Below are positions 15,313-25,498 of a stretch of 64,000 nucleotides of DNA, piece after piece. The stretch is from JAAXPZ01 sp965215705 (GTDB lineage Bacteria; Campylobacterota; Campylobacteria; Campylobacterales; Sulfurovaceae): contig CBDCEE010000003.1 of the NCBI GenBank assembly GCA_965215705.1, positions 1,240,001 through 1,304,000 of the forward strand, read 5' to 3'. Each line of letters opens with the position of its first letter. Position 1 is the stretch's first letter. The notes beneath the pieces are model-generated. The model had not been told where the DNA came from and did not search any database. It saw only the letters and a program-made list of their open reading frames with translations. The translations under genes were made by a program, and so were the position numbers.

Positions 15313-16056
15313 TTACATCATCATCCCACCATTGACTTTAAGTGTCTCTCCTGTGATGTAGCTCGCATGGTCTGAGAGGAGAAATGCCACTGCATCTGCC
15401 ACTTCACTAGGCTCACCAAATCTACCCAGAGGTATCTTGGCAGTAAATGCATCCTTGATCTCCTCTTTGAGTACATCAGTCATCGCGGTAGCAATGAACC
15501 CGGGGGTCACAGAGTTGAACCGGATACCACGTGAGGATGCTTCCTGGGCAAAGCTCTTGGTCATGGCGATCGTACCACCTTTACTCGCAGAGTAGTTGGT
15601 CTGTCCTGCATTGCCCGTCTCTCCTACGATAGAGGCGATGTTGACCACCGCACCAAAACGCTTCTTACCCATGGCTTTGACCGCTTCACGACAGCCGATA
15701 AAGGTAGAGAGGAGATTGGCTTCGATCACTGCCATAAACTCCTCTGCCTTCATACGCATCGCGAGCTTGTCCTTGGTGATGCCTGCATTGTTGACCAGAT
15801 AGGAGAGTGCGCCATCAGCCTCTACGATCTGCTTGACCGCAGCGACAAATGCCTCTTCACTACTCACATCAAACCCGATCACTTCTGCCTGTCCACCTGC
15901 GGCGATGATCTCCGCTTTGACTGCGACCGCTTCTGCTTCACCACTGCGATAGTTGACCCATACTTTTAGCCCCTGTGCTGCCAAGCCTTTGGCGATCTGT
16001 GCACCAATCCCTCTGCTGCTGCCAGTGACCAGTACATTACTCCCTGTAAATTTCAT
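15313..16056 (-). CDS. fabG: 3-oxoacyl-[acyl-carrier-protein] reductase
   Basis: 247 residues from the ATG at 16056 (AAAGGG upstream), matching the usual FabG length; a longer upstream frame is not conserved. NADP-binding motif TGSSRGIG (about 11-18), NNAG in the fourth strand, and the catalytic Ser, Tyr and Lys in NIASIVG and YSASKGG. It catalyses the NADPH-dependent reduction of 3-oxoacyl-ACP in fatty acid elongation. It is a single gene here and not next to acpP or fabF. Confidence 0.92.
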   Translation of the reverse strand: MKFTGSNVLVTGSSRGIGAQIAKGLAAQGLKVWVNYRSGEAEAVAVKAEIIAAGGQAEVIGFDVSSEEAFVAAVKQIVEADGALSYLVNNAGITKDKLAMRMKAEEFMAVIEANLLSTFIGCREAVKAMGKKRFGAVVNIASIVGETGNAGQTNYSASKGGTIAMTKSFAQEASSRGIRFNSVTPGFIATAMTDVLKEEIKDAFTAKIPLGRFGEPSEVADAVAFLLSDHASYITGETLKVNGGMMM

Positions 16057-16114
16057 GATGATACCCTTTGTTGATTGTTTTTGAGATTGTAACATAAGTG
16101 GGGTTTGGGGTAGG

Positions 16115-16498
16115 CTAATGCAATATCTCCAACCTTACTCTCCCCACCCCTTGTGTCGTTAACCCTATCTTTTGTGCTGCTTTATCACTGAGATCAATGA
16201 TCCTGCCTTTGATAAAAGGCCCTCTGTCATTGATACGTACGATCACACTCTTGCCTGTAGAGAGTAGGGTGACTTTCACCCGTGTATGAAAAGGCAGTGT
16301 TTTGTGTGCTGCGGTCATCGCCCGATGGTCAAACCGTTCACCATTGGCCGTCAACTTGCCTGACCACGCCTTACCATAAAAAGAGGCATGACCCACCTGT
16401 ATGGAGCTTACACTCTGTTTTGTCGGTTGATGCGTAGAACCACATCCATTGAAAAATAGTATACACACGCCAAAAAGTATCATGCTCTTTTTTTGCAC
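16115..16498 (-). CDS. RlpA-family septal ring lipoprotein (double-psi beta-barrel)
   Basis: 127 residues from a GTG start with AGGA 6 bases upstream. Signal peptide with lipobox FFNGC (Cys19). The DPBB domain follows immediately: GHASFYGKAWSGKLTANGE, then MTAAHKTLPFHTRVKV and the conserved RINDRGPF..GRIIDLS. The SPOR domain of long RlpA proteins is absent. RlpA proteins act at the outer membrane on denuded peptidoglycan. A palindrome overlapping its putative -10 suggests regulation. Confidence 0.88.
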   Translation of the reverse strand: MQKKSMILFGVCILFFNGCGSTHQPTKQSVSSIQVGHASFYGKAWSGKLTANGERFDHRAMTAAHKTLPFHTRVKVTLLSTGKSVIVRINDRGPFIKGRIIDLSDKAAQKIGLTTQGVGRVRLEILH

Positions 16499-16520
16499 AG
16501 AGATCCTTTTTATCTGTATT

Positions 16521-16538
16521 GTAACACAGTAGTGTTAC
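16521..16538. promoter_or_regulatory. Operator-like palindrome GTAACAC-N4-GTGTTAC
   Basis: Perfect 7-bp arms around AGTA, 23 bases upstream of the rlpA-like GTG. On the minus strand the right half overlaps a -10-like TACAAT. Its size and symmetry suit a dimeric regulator of the Crp/Fnr type. No direct evidence for the protein. Confidence 0.4.
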
Positions 16539-16610
16539 TTGGGTATTAATGCTACGTATAGCACGTTTGAACGCTCTTTATACACATTGCGGGGTGACAC
16601 ATGACACACC

Positions 16611-18083
16611 CTATATCTCACACAACGACGCTTCCCGCTGATTGAGCATACTTTTATACCCTGTCAGGTAGCTGTCGACCTCTACCGCACATTCGCGTCC
16701 CTCATAAATCGCCCAGACGACTAGAGACTGTCCTCTGCGGCTGTCACCTGCAGAGAATACTCCCTCTACGGAAGTAGCAAAGCCCTCGGTTTTGATATTG
16801 CTTCGCTCGTCCGTCTCCAGATCCAGCTCCGCGATAACATCTTCTTGGAGGGGGCCTAAAAAACCCATTGCTAACAGCACAAGATCAGCTTGGAGGATAA
16901 ACTCGCTACCCTCTATCTCTTTGAATCCTCTGCCTTCCCATTCGATATGGACACAGTTGATCCCGGTGACCTTACCTGTATCATCTTCGATGAAAGACTT
17001 GGAGAGCACATTGAAGTCCATCTTGAAGTCAGTGGTAGCACCCTCTTCCTGAGAACTAGATAGCTTGAAGGTACGGGCATAGGTCGGCCATGGCATCTCT
17101 GCTGTTCGCTCTGTGGGGGCTTGGGGCATCAACTCTATCTGAGTGATGCTGGCTGCACCCTGTCGAATAGAGTTACCCACACAGTCACTGCCTGTATCTC
17201 CACCACCGATGACGACCACATGCTTACCCGTAGCAAGTATCTCGTCAGCTGGATCGATCATCTCATATTCCACACGGCTGTTTGCCTGAGAGAGAAATGC
17301 CATCGCAAAATGTATACCTGCTGCATCACGATTCTCTATAGGCAGATCTCGAGGATTACCTGCACCCGTAGTGATGATCACAGCATCGTTCTGGAATCTG
17401 AGCTGCGCAACGGTACGGTCTACTCCGATATTGGCTCCTGTGACAAAGATCACACCCTCTTCGGTCATGAGATTGACACGGCGTTGGATGACCTTCTCTT
17501 TGTCCAGCTTGAAGTTTGGTATACCATAACGCATCAATCCACCGATACGTTTGTCCTTTTCATAGACAGTCACTGTATGCCCTGCCTTGTTGAGCTGGTT
17601 GGCTACGGCCAGACCTGCGGGACCACTCCCGATGATTGCTACACGCTTGCCTGTCTTGACTGCAGGGATCTGTGGATGCATCCAGCCCTCCTCATAGGCA
17701 CGCTCGATGATCGTATACTCGATACTCTTGATGCCTACCGCTTCTTGGTTCAGTCCAAGCACACAGGCATGCTCACAGGGAGCGGGACAGATACGGCCTG
17801 TGAACTCTGGGAAGTTATTCGTACTCATCAATGTACGAAACGCACTCTCCCACTCATCACGATAGACCATATCATTGAACAGTGGGATGAGATTGCCCAC
17901 AGGGCATCCATAGCTGCTATGACAAAAAGGAATCCCACAATCCATACAGCGTGCACTCTGTTCATTCATACGTTGTGCATCCATCGGAGTGATGAACTCA
18001 TGGTAGTGTGTCACCCTCTCCTCAACAGGAGCTAGGGTAAAGTGATGTCTGGTATAGTCTTTAAATCCTGTGATCTTACCCAT
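16611..18083 (-). CDS. gltD: Glutamate synthase small subunit
   Basis: 490 residues. The N-terminal Fe-S domain has CMDCGIPFCH and GCPVGN. FAD motif GSGPAGLAVA and NADPH motif GGGDTGSDC follow, and a final GVFSAGDSRRGQSLVVWA closes the FAD site. It supplies NADPH electrons to GltB for making glutamate from glutamine and 2-oxoglutarate. Its start overlaps the end of gltB by 8 bases, so expression is coupled. Length is normal. Confidence 0.95.
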   Translation of the reverse strand: MGKITGFKDYTRHHFTLAPVEERVTHYHEFITPMDAQRMNEQSARCMDCGIPFCHSSYGCPVGNLIPLFNDMVYRDEWESAFRTLMSTNNFPEFTGRICPAPCEHACVLGLNQEAVGIKSIEYTIIERAYEEGWMHPQIPAVKTGKRVAIIGSGPAGLAVANQLNKAGHTVTVYEKDKRIGGLMRYGIPNFKLDKEKVIQRRVNLMTEEGVIFVTGANIGVDRTVAQLRFQNDAVIITTGAGNPRDLPIENRDAAGIHFAMAFLSQANSRVEYEMIDPADEILATGKHVVVIGGGDTGSDCVGNSIRQGAASITQIELMPQAPTERTAEMPWPTYARTFKLSSSQEEGATTDFKMDFNVLSKSFIEDDTGKVTGINCVHIEWEGRGFKEIEGSEFILQADLVLLAMGFLGPLQEDVIAELDLETDERSNIKTEGFATSVEGVFSAGDSRRGQSLVVWAIYEGRECAVEVDSYLTGYKSMLNQREASLCEI

Positions 18084-21000
18084 GTGTCACCTCCTTGGCT
18101 TTGGCTGCTTGTTCGGCAAGCACCCGCTTATAATCTCGTGGCATGATCTTGATGAATTTTTTCTGGGTATGCTCCCAGTCATTCAGTATCTCCTGAGCTT
18201 CTGGAGAGCCTGTATAGCGTATATACTGCTCGATCATGGTACGCACCACATCGGCATCTTCTGTCGTCTCGATACGATCGAGATCGACCATACCGTCATT
18301 GATGCGACTGCCAAGTGACCCCTCTGTATCATAGATATAGGCAACACCTCCGCTCATCCCTGCAGCAAAGTTCTTACCGATCTCTCCAAGGATCACCACA
18401 CAACCCCCAGTCATATACTCACAACCATGATCTCCCACTGCAGAGACCACAACCTGTGCCCCTGAGTTTCGCACGGCAAATCGCTCACCTGCCAACCCAT
18501 AGATATACGCTTCTCCACTGGTCGCTCCATAGAATGCCACGTTACCCAAAATCACGGTCTCGTTGGCATCAAAAGTAGCGTTCTTGGGGGGATAAAGGAT
18601 CAGCTTGGCTCCGGAGAGCCCTTTACCAAAGTAGTCATTGGCATCTCCTTCCACCTCAAAGGTCAACCCTTTGTTGGTAAAGGCAGCAAAACTCTGTCCA
18701 CAGGAGCCTGTCGCTTTGATAGAGATCGTATCCTCAGGCAGGCCCTCTGCACCATACCGTTTGGTCATGTAGGCAGAGAGCATCGTCCCCACCGTACGGT
18801 TGATATTGCGTAGACGGATCTCTTTGCTGGTAGGGGTTTTACGATCGATAGCCTCTTTGAGGTCAGCGATAAGTTGGTTGTCCAGTGCCTCTTCGATACC
18901 ATGGTTTTGCTCCATACTTTTGAAGGTATTATCCTCCTCACGTACATACATACGATGCAGGAGCTTATCCAGATGCAGGTGCTTCGCCTTCCAATGGGAG
19001 ACATCTGTTTTGGCAGTAAGCTTATCCACACGTCCTACCATCTCATTGATCGTTCTAAAGCCCAGTTCCGCCATGATCTCGCGTAGCTCAGTGGCGAGGA
19101 ACTTGACAAAGTTCACGATATACTCAGGCTTACCTGTGTATTTGGCACGCAATTCAGGATCTTGGGTAGCGATCCCGACGGGACAGGTGTTGAGATGACA
19201 CTTACGCATCATGATACACCCCTCTACGATCAGGGCACTGGTCGCGATCCCCCATTCCTCAGCTCCGAGCAGTGTAGCGATCGCCACATCACGCCCTGTA
19301 CGTAGCTGTCCATCTGTCTGCACCACGATCCTACCACGCAGACCATTTTTGACCAGTGTCTGATGCGTTTCAGAGAGCCCCAGCTCCCATGGCAAACCAG
19401 CATGCTTGATAGAGGTCTGCGGACTCGCACCTGTACCCCCATCATAGCCTGAGATCAGTACCACATCAGAGTAGGCTTTGGCAACCCCTGCTGCAATGGT
19501 ACCAACCCCTACCTCTGAGACCAGTTTGGTGTTGATACGGGCATGGATATTGGCATTTTTCAGATCATGGATCAGCTGTTTGAGATCCTCGATACTATAG
19601 ATATCATGGTGTGGTGGTGGCGATATCAGTCCCACTCCCGGGGTAGAGTGCCGTGTCGCACCGATGATCTCGTCGACCTTGTGTCCTGGCAGCTGTCCGC
19701 CCTCTCCCGGTTTGGCTCCCTGTGCCAGCTTGATCTGGATCTCTTCGGCATTGACCAGATAGTTGGCGGTCACTCCAAATCGTCCGGAAGCGACCTGCTT
19801 GATCTTGGAGTTACGTTCGGTACCAAAACGGCTGGCATCCTCACCCCCTTCTCCGGTGTTAGACTTGGCACCGATACTATTCATCGCAATCGCCATCGTC
19901 TCATGTGCTTCCTTGGAGATCGAGCCATAGCTCATCGCACCTGTAGCAAAACGGGTCATGATACGCTCGACAGGCTCCACCTCATCCAGTGGGATCGGTT
20001 TATGGTTTTTAAACTCTAACAGGCCACGCAGCGTCACATAGTCCTCATCAGGCTCATCGATCATCTGTGCGTATTGCTTGAAGATATCATAGCTATCAGT
20101 ACGTGTCGCCTGCTGGAGGAGGAAGATATTTTCAGCAGTGAGCAGATGTTTTTCTCCACGCTGTTTGAACGAATACTGTCCACCCACACCCAGCCCATTG
20201 GACTCTGTGATATATTTGGGAAATGCCAAACTATGGCAGAGCAGTGTCTCTTGCTCCAGTGTTGCGATATCGATACCACCCAGTCTGGAGGGGGTGCCTT
20301 TGAAATACTTCTCTATCAGATCATCCCCCAGCCCCACAGCTTCAAAGATCTGTGCCCCTGTATAGGAACGGATCGTGGAGATCCCCATCTTGGACATGAT
20401 CTTGTAGATACCTTTACCGATCGCCGTGATATAGTTCTCCACTGCCGCGTCATGACTCAGGTCCTCTCGGATGAGCTTACGGGTACGCATATCTTCGATC
20501 GTCTCAAAAGCAAGGAAAGGGTTGATCGCATTGGCACCATAGCCGATCAGCGTCGCAAAGTGATGGATCTCTCTAGGCTCAGCAGACTCAATGATCAATC
20601 CACAGCTCGTCCGTGTACCCTCAGCGATGAGATGCTGATGCACCGCAGAGGTTGCCAATAGTGTAGGGATAGGTGCCCTCTTGTCACTCACCCCTCTGGT
20701 AGAGAGGATGAGCATCTGATAGCCATCCTTGATCGCCCCAGAGGCCTCGGCTTTGATACGCTCTACAGAAGCTTCCAGATCTCCTGCAACCTCAGCATCA
20801 AAGAGAATCTCGATACTCTTGGCTTTGAAATCAAAAGCATCGATCCCCTTGAGTTTGACCAGCTGTTCATTGGTCAGGATCGGAGAGGAGAGTTTGATAA
20901 AGTTACGCTCCTCATCTACCTCTTGAAAGAGATTGCCCTGAGAGCCAATATAGGAGGTCAGACTCATCACAGACTCTTCACGAATTGGATCGATGGGTGG

Positions 21001-22599
21001 GTTGGTCACCTGAGCAAAGAGCTGGTGAAAATAGTTGTAGAGGTTGATCGATTTATGTGAGAGGACTGCCAACGCTGCATCGTTCCCCATCGAACCTGTT
21101 GCCTCATAGGCGTCATTTGCCATAGGTGTGATAACGGTCTTGAGATCCTCTACCGTATAGCCATAACACTTCTGACGCTGGAGTACGGTCTCGTGGTTAG
21201 GTTGATGAATCTCTTGGTTGAGAGGAAGGTCATCGAGGTTGATCTTCTGTTTGGCGATCCACTCCTCATAAGGGTACGCATCTGCCAGCTGATCTTTGAT
21301 CTCACTATCAGGGATGATACGCCCCTGCTCCAGATCAGCCAGAAACATCTTGCCCGGCTGCAGACGACCCTTGAGTACGATATCCTCAGGCGGGAACTCC
21401 AATGCTCCCTGCTCAGAAGCCATCACTAGGATATCGTCCTTGGTCAGAGAGTAGCGAGAAGGACGCAGTCCATTACGGTCAAGGGTCGCACCGACAAGTT
21501 TGCCATCGGTAAATGCTACAGAAGCCGGACCGTCCCATGGCTCCATAAAGGTCGCATGGTACTCATAAAATGCCCGTCTATTGGGAGCCATATCCTCATA
21601 TTTCCACGCCTCTGGGATCATCATACTCATCACATGCGGTAGGCTGCGTCCTGCCAATGTGAGCAGCTCTACGACATTGTCCAGCACCGAACTGTCACTT
21701 CCTTTTTTCTCATTGATAAGATAGGGATAGATCTTGTCCAGTTCATCGGCAGTAAAGAGCTTGGAGCGTAGCAGTGATTGGCGGGCACGCATCCAGTTGA
21801 TATTGCCTCGCAGGGTATTGATCTCACCATTGTGGGCGATATAGCGAAATGGCTGTGCCAGTGCCCATGAAGGGAAAGTGTTGGTCGAAAACCGACTATG
21901 CACCAACGCGATGGCTGACGCATAATCAGGGTCATTGAGGTCGGCAAAATAGAGTGGTAACTGCTCAGTAATAAGCTGTCCTTTGTAGACAATAGTCTTG
22001 TAGGACATAGAGGTCATATAAAAATATCCTGTCCCTCGTACGGGGGAGGCGGTCACACGAGCCTGTGCATACTTTCGGATGACAAAAAGCTTGCGCTCAA
22101 ATGCTTCAGCATCAATACCTTCAGCTTTCTTGATAAACACCTGTTTGACGATCGGTTCTACTCCTTTGACCATCTCTCCTAGTGTCTCATTCTGTGTCGG
22201 TACCTTTCTCCAGCCCAGACACTCCTGCCCCATCTCTTCGATACACTGCTCGACGATACTCTGTGTCTCACTATAGGCATCAGGATCACGCGGGATAAAT
22301 ACCATCCCAACGCCATACTCACCATAGGGTGGAAGCGCCTCCTTGATCCCCGCTTTACGTGCTGCTTTTCGCATAAAGGCATCTGGCATCTGCGTTAGCA
22401 CGCCAGCACCATCTCCAGAGTTATGCTCTGCTCCAACGGCACCTCTGTGCTCCAGATTGGCAAGCATCTCCAGCCCTTTGGCTACGATAGTGTGCGATTT
22501 CTCTCCTTTGAGGTGAGCTACAAAGCCCACCCCACAAGCATCATGTTCAAACTCCGGATCATACAGACCCTCCTTACACGGATAACATCCTTCACTCAT
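18076..22599 (-). CDS. gltB: Glutamate synthase large subunit
   Basis: 1507 residues from the ATG at 22599, which has AGAAGGAG upstream; further upstream frame is not conserved. The class II glutaminase nucleophile is Cys22 in HDACGVGF after a ~21-residue propeptide. The FMN/synthase domain and the [3Fe-4S] cysteines (CIMMRKCHLNTC) are present, as is the C-terminal beta-helix domain rich in glycine. First gene of gltBD. Several long reading frames on the opposite strand are shadows of this gene. Confidence 0.96.
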   Translation of the reverse strand: MSEGCYPCKEGLYDPEFEHDACGVGFVAHLKGEKSHTIVAKGLEMLANLEHRGAVGAEHNSGDGAGVLTQMPDAFMRKAARKAGIKEALPPYGEYGVGMVFIPRDPDAYSETQSIVEQCIEEMGQECLGWRKVPTQNETLGEMVKGVEPIVKQVFIKKAEGIDAEAFERKLFVIRKYAQARVTASPVRGTGYFYMTSMSYKTIVYKGQLITEQLPLYFADLNDPDYASAIALVHSRFSTNTFPSWALAQPFRYIAHNGEINTLRGNINWMRARQSLLRSKLFTADELDKIYPYLINEKKGSDSSVLDNVVELLTLAGRSLPHVMSMMIPEAWKYEDMAPNRRAFYEYHATFMEPWDGPASVAFTDGKLVGATLDRNGLRPSRYSLTKDDILVMASEQGALEFPPEDIVLKGRLQPGKMFLADLEQGRIIPDSEIKDQLADAYPYEEWIAKQKINLDDLPLNQEIHQPNHETVLQRQKCYGYTVEDLKTVITPMANDAYEATGSMGNDAALAVLSHKSINLYNYFHQLFAQVTNPPIDPIREESVMSLTSYIGSQGNLFQEVDEERNFIKLSSPILTNEQLVKLKGIDAFDFKAKSIEILFDAEVAGDLEASVERIKAEASGAIKDGYQMLILSTRGVSDKRAPIPTLLATSAVHQHLIAEGTRTSCGLIIESAEPREIHHFATLIGYGANAINPFLAFETIEDMRTRKLIREDLSHDAAVENYITAIGKGIYKIMSKMGISTIRSYTGAQIFEAVGLGDDLIEKYFKGTPSRLGGIDIATLEQETLLCHSLAFPKYITESNGLGVGGQYSFKQRGEKHLLTAENIFLLQQATRTDSYDIFKQYAQMIDEPDEDYVTLRGLLEFKNHKPIPLDEVEPVERIMTRFATGAMSYGSISKEAHETMAIAMNSIGAKSNTGEGGEDASRFGTERNSKIKQVASGRFGVTANYLVNAEEIQIKLAQGAKPGEGGQLPGHKVDEIIGATRHSTPGVGLISPPPHHDIYSIEDLKQLIHDLKNANIHARINTKLVSEVGVGTIAAGVAKAYSDVVLISGYDGGTGASPQTSIKHAGLPWELGLSETHQTLVKNGLRGRIVVQTDGQLRTGRDVAIATLLGAEEWGIATSALIVEGCIMMRKCHLNTCPVGIATQDPELRAKYTGKPEYIVNFVKFLATELREIMAELGFRTINEMVGRVDKLTAKTDVSHWKAKHLHLDKLLHRMYVREEDNTFKSMEQNHGIEEALDNQLIADLKEAIDRKTPTSKEIRLRNINRTVGTMLSAYMTKRYGAEGLPEDTISIKATGSCGQSFAAFTNKGLTFEVEGDANDYFGKGLSGAKLILYPPKNATFDANETVILGNVAFYGATSGEAYIYGLAGERFAVRNSGAQVVVSAVGDHGCEYMTGGCVVILGEIGKNFAAGMSGGVAYIYDTEGSLGSRINDGMVDLDRIETTEDADVVRTMIEQYIRYTGSPEAQEILNDWEHTQKKFIKIMPRDYKRVLAEQAAKAKEVTHG

Positions 22600-22834
22600 A
22601 CACACTCCTTCTCTAGATCGATATTTTTGCCTCTTTATCTTTTCAAAATTGAGAATATGCACCCCGGTATCTATTCTCAATTATGGATAACAATAAAGCG
22701 GTAGATGGTATCTATCATAACCAAAGAAGTTTAAAAATGCGCATTGTAGCCTCTTGTAGAGATCGTAAAGTGGACTCCTGCTACATTTTGTGAAAGCAGA
22801 AGGTATATTTGCTATGTCCTTGCTATTGCAGAGA

Positions 22835-24319
22835 TCAGATCAGAGCCTCATCCATCTCTTCTGGTATATCTAGCCCCATCAGTGTCAGTACTGTAGGTGC
22901 TACATTGTTGAGCCCGCCACCCTCTCGCAACTGGGTCACACCCTCTGCGATCACAAAGCACCAGACCTCCCCTACCGTATGGTTCGTCAATACATGTCCC
23001 TGTGCATCTCTCATCTCTTCACAGTTGCCATGATCAGAAGTCAGAAGTACATTATATCCCTGTGCTTTGGCTTGATCAATGATGAGTCCCAGCTGTGTAT
23101 CCACCGCATGCACCGCCAGCTTGGCTGCTTCATAATCACCAGTATGCCCTACCATATCTCCATTGGCGAAGTTCACTACGATAAAGTCATATGCCTCATC
23201 CATCGCTGTGCGTACCGCCTCACCTACCTCTGGGGCAGACATCTCCGGCTGCATATCATAAGTCTTGACATCAGGACTGGGGATCAAAACTCGGCTCTCA
23301 CCGATATAGGGCTCCTCGATCCCACCATTAAAGAAAAAGGTCACATGGGCATACTTCTCTGTCTCCGCTGTATGGAGCTGTCTGAGTCCTGCTCGGCTGA
23401 TCAGCTCTGCAAGTGTATTTTTTGGTGCCTCTTTGGAGAAGAGTACAGGATAGGGGAAGGAGGCATCATACCGTGTCATGGTCGCCAGATGGATCGGTAT
23501 AAAATGCCTTTCGAATGCTGAAAAGTCAGGTGCTGCCAATGCGGTCGTGATCTCACGTACTCTGTCAGAGCGGAAATTGGTCATGATCACCGCATCTCCC
23601 TCTGCGATACCACTGTATCCTGACAATGCCACAGGCTCTATGAACTCATCAGTCACTTCTGCCTCATAGCTCTTGGTGATATAGTCAGATACAGACAACT
23701 CCGTCTGTGGTCTTGCCTCCATGATCGCTCTGTAGCCTTGCGCTACACGTTCCCAGCGGTTATCCCTGTCCATAGTATAAAATCGTCCACCGATCGTGGC
23801 TATGGATATTTGTTTATCACAGATCGCCTCAATCTGAGCGATATACTTTGGTGCGGAGGTGGGGCTCACATCCCTGCCATCGGTGATCAGGTGCAGAAAC
23901 ACCTGCTTCCCTCTGGCTGCTGCCAGCTGTGCCAGTCCGATCGTATGTTCGATATGCGAATGCACCCCACCATCACTCAACAATCCGATCAGATGTACCC
24001 GCTCGCTCTGCTCCAGTGTCTGAATCAGTGCCTCATTCTGCTCGATGCTCCCATCCTCCAGTGCCAGCGAGATCTTGACCAGATCTTGATAGAGGATACG
24101 CCCAGAACCCATGGTCATATGTCCTACCTCTGAGTTCCCCATCTGTCCCTCAGGCAGGCCAACACTCAATCCATGGGTAGAGATCAGTGTATGCGGTACG
24201 GTTTGAAAAAGTCTATCATAGGTAGGGGTATCTGCATCCTTGAAAGCATTACAGACACTGTCCGGTTTACATCCGATGCCATCGGTAATAATAAGTATGG
24301 TTTTATTGGTTTTTTTCAT
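22835..24319 (-). CDS. gpmI: 2,3-bisphosphoglycerate-independent phosphoglycerate mutase
   Basis: 494 residues. The phosphoserine nucleophile is in GNSEVGHMTMGSGRI; metal ligands are recognisable in ITDGIG at the start, NFRSDR, and TSDHGNCEEM near the end. Alkaline-phosphatase superfamily with Mn dependence, interconverting 3- and 2-phosphoglycerate. Divergent from mraY with an 85-base gap carrying both promoters. Confidence 0.95.
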   Translation of the reverse strand: MKKTNKTILIITDGIGCKPDSVCNAFKDADTPTYDRLFQTVPHTLISTHGLSVGLPEGQMGNSEVGHMTMGSGRILYQDLVKISLALEDGSIEQNEALIQTLEQSERVHLIGLLSDGGVHSHIEHTIGLAQLAAARGKQVFLHLITDGRDVSPTSAPKYIAQIEAICDKQISIATIGGRFYTMDRDNRWERVAQGYRAIMEARPQTELSVSDYITKSYEAEVTDEFIEPVALSGYSGIAEGDAVIMTNFRSDRVREITTALAAPDFSAFERHFIPIHLATMTRYDASFPYPVLFSKEAPKNTLAELISRAGLRQLHTAETEKYAHVTFFFNGGIEEPYIGESRVLIPSPDVKTYDMQPEMSAPEVGEAVRTAMDEAYDFIVVNFANGDMVGHTGDYEAAKLAVHAVDTQLGLIIDQAKAQGYNVLLTSDHGNCEEMRDAQGHVLTNHTVGEVWCFVIAEGVTQLREGGGLNNVAPTVLTLMGLDIPEEMDEALI

Positions 24320-24404
24320 GAATATTCCATCTTTTGATAGTTTTTATATAATTATAGTAAAATACCATTTATTATCTAATAATCTACTTTGGAATGTGGG
24401 GCTT

Positions 24405-25466
24405 ATGTTATATTACTTTTATCAGATCTTTGACATCAATCTACTCGGCTATATCTCCGTACGTGCGGGAATCGCCTTCTTTTTGGCATTTTGTCTGACT
24501 ATGTTCCTGTTACCCAGGTACCTTGCCTGGGCAATCTCGAAAAATGCAAACCAACCCATCAACAAATATGTCCCCATCCATGAATTTAAACAGCACACAC
24601 CTACCATGGGAGGTGCTGTCTTTGTCGTAGCCACCATTATTGCTTCTCTCTTGACCGCTGATATGAGTAACTGGCATATCATTGGTGGCCTGGTCACGAT
24701 CATCAGCTTTGCACTGATAGGCCTCAAGGATGACCTAGGAAAGATCCTCTCAGGAGATAACCTGGAAGGACTCACTGCCAAAGGCAAGTTTGGCCTACAG
24801 ATCGGAGCATCTGTGCTGGTCTCTGTCATACTGATCTATGTGGCCGACTTCCCTACAGAATTTTATGTGCCTTTTATCAAAACACCTCTTTTTGATATGG
24901 GAAACTGGTCTATCCTCTTCTGGACGATTGTTCTGGTAGCCACAAGCAATGCCGTCAATCTTACCGATGGGCTGGATGGGCTGGCCACTGTGCCTACTGT
25001 CATTGCGATGGGTACTTTAGGGATCATCGTATATCTCACAGGACATGCGATCTTCTCCAGCTACCTGCTTCTGCCTAACATCAAAGGCGTAGGTGAAGCG
25101 ATCATCATCTCCTCTGCCCTCTCTGGTGCACTGCTTGCATTTCTCTGGTACAACTGCTACCCTGCAGAGCTCTTTATGGGAGATACTGGTTCGCTTTCTA
25201 TCGGTGCATTTCTAGGCTATATGGCGATCCTCGGTAAAAGTGAAGTGCTGCTGGTACTGATCGGTATCATCTTTGTGATCGAAACGGTCTCAGTCATTCT
25301 CCAGGTCGGTAGCTACAAACTCCGTAACAAGCGGGTCTTTCTTATGGCACCGATCCACCACCATTTTGAGATGAAAAAGTGGGCAGAGAACAAGATCATC
25401 GTACGGTTTTGGATGATCGCATTCTTGGCGAACCTCTTGGCACTGATCACCTTGAAGATACGATAA
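24405..25466 (+). CDS. mraY: Phospho-N-acetylmuramoyl-pentapeptide transferase
   Basis: 353 residues from the ATG at 24405 (GGGG upstream); this matches the family length and an N-terminal MLYYFYQ start. About ten membrane helices. The motifs HTPTMGG, LTDGLDGLA (catalytic Asp) and APIHHHFE are all present. It makes lipid I from UDP-MurNAc-pentapeptide and undecaprenyl phosphate at the inner membrane. Followed directly by murD, as in other Campylobacterota. Confidence 0.96.
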   Translation: MLYYFYQIFDINLLGYISVRAGIAFFLAFCLTMFLLPRYLAWAISKNANQPINKYVPIHEFKQHTPTMGGAVFVVATIIASLLTADMSNWHIIGGLVTIISFALIGLKDDLGKILSGDNLEGLTAKGKFGLQIGASVLVSVILIYVADFPTEFYVPFIKTPLFDMGNWSILFWTIVLVATSNAVNLTDGLDGLATVPTVIAMGTLGIIVYLTGHAIFSSYLLLPNIKGVGEAIIISSALSGALLAFLWYNCYPAELFMGDTGSLSIGAFLGYMAILGKSEVLLVLIGIIFVIETVSVILQVGSYKLRNKRVFLMAPIHHHFEMKKWAENKIIVRFWMIAFLANLLALITLKIR

Positions 25467-25470
25467 ATGA

Positions 25471-25498
25471 ATGAGGAATGAGGAATGAGGAATGAGGA
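25471..25498 (+). repeat. Four tandem ATGAGGA heptamers forming the murD start region
   Basis: Exact copies at 25471, 25478, 25485 and 25492. Each unit contains both an ATG and an AGGA ribosome binding core. The ATG at 25485 (third copy) opens the murD frame, with AGGA of the first copy 7 bases upstream of it; the ATGs in the other copies lead to early stops. Confidence 0.85.

Noticed and set aside
17121..18035. 304-residue reading frame opposite gltD
   Set aside because: Antisense shadow of a highly conserved gene; composition follows the gltD codon pattern and it has no recognisable domain or ribosome binding site.
18076..22599. Many 60-195-residue frames opposite or inside gltB
   Set aside because: Shadows caused by the codon bias of a long real gene; none shows a domain.
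22740..22834. Terminator after gpmI from CTGCT...AGCAG
   Set aside because: Stem of only five pairs with a 12-base loop and no T-run.
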